Source: Thermoflexales bacterium
GTDB lineage: Bacteria > Chloroflexota > Anaerolineae > Fen-1058
Direction of reading: 5' to 3'
NCBI GenBank assembly: GCA_016931085.1
Contig: JAFGFO010000157.1
Location: 1-5,184, forward strand
Length of the DNA: 5,184 bases
Both the position numbers and the translations under genes were made by a program. Positions 5,092-5,184 of this stretch are shown piece after piece (positions within the stretch are counted from its first letter, which is position 1; each line of letters opens with the position of its first letter). The notes under the pieces are model-generated. The model was not told the origin of the DNA and did no database searches. It saw only the letters and a program-made list of their open reading frames with translations.

Positions 5092-5130
5092 AACTATACG
5101 CCATAGCCTGCTCGTTTTATAGTATTACCC

Positions 5131-5184
5131 GCGAAAAACTAGCACGATCGCGAAGATTTTCGCTTGCGCGCAGAGCACGCAGAG
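5131..5184. repeat. Repeat-like non-coding tail with inverted GCGAAAA/TTTTCGC and CGCAGAG repeats
   Basis: GCGAAAA (5131-5137) and TTTTCGC (5157-5163) are inverted copies, 19 nt apart. CGCAGAG occurs at 5169-5175 and again at 5178-5184, a 9-bp period cut by the window end. No open reading frame with a start signal is visible after 5048. The stretch looks like the edge of an interspersed repeat cluster that continues outside the window. Confidence 0.4.

Overview
The window is GC-rich, densely coded and entirely on the + strand. It suggests a bacterium of the Chloroflexota (Anaerolineae/Caldilineae-like). The reasons are the secreted-protein C-terminus ending in YLPLVQREG, the protein types, and the many short palindromic and heptameric repeats. 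This placement is an inference from remembered patterns, not a search result.

Layout: (1) 1-339 is the 3' end of a secreted or surface protein, cut by the window edge. (2) 340-447 is a short intergenic stretch holding a 56-bp imperfect palindrome (371-426) and a strong ribosome binding site. (3) 448-2097 encodes a cobalamin-binding protein in which a B12 domain is fused to a barrel resembling the large subunit of glutamate (methylaspartate) mutase. (4) 2114-3229 encodes an opine/octopine-dehydrogenase-family NAD(P) oxidoreductase. (5) 3232-3267 is a very compact consensus promoter, TTGACA-16-TATAAT, placed so that the next mRNA should be leaderless. (6) 3268-4002 encodes a GntR/HutC regulator with a UTRA ligand domain. 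(7) 4008-5048 encodes carbamate kinase. (8) 5041-5184 is a non-coding tail with an AT-rich heptameric tandem repeat, an orphan Shine-Dalgarno sequence and the start of a 9-bp repeat.

The four complete genes look like one catabolic locus. A B12-dependent carbon-skeleton or amino-group mutase and an opine-type dehydrogenase would process an amino-acid-like substrate. Carbamate kinase would recover ATP from carbamoyl phosphate, and the GntR/UTRA protein would sense a pathway metabolite. I do not recognise this combination as a named pathway. By analogy with ornithine/arginine fermentation it may degrade a carbamoyl- or ureido-containing amino compound, which is a hypothesis.

The most striking DNA-level signal is palindromic elements of different sequence inside conserved coding genes. 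A perfect 33-bp element (844-876) fills exactly 11 codons of the B12 gene. A G-rich/C-rich element with a quadruplex motif (1585-1619) sits in the same gene. A 34-bp element (4052-4085) is translated as an N-terminal extension of carbamate kinase. A heptameric repeat also supplies the carbamate kinase stop codon. Small repeats appear to be spreading into proteins without breaking them, much as Rickettsia palindromic elements do.
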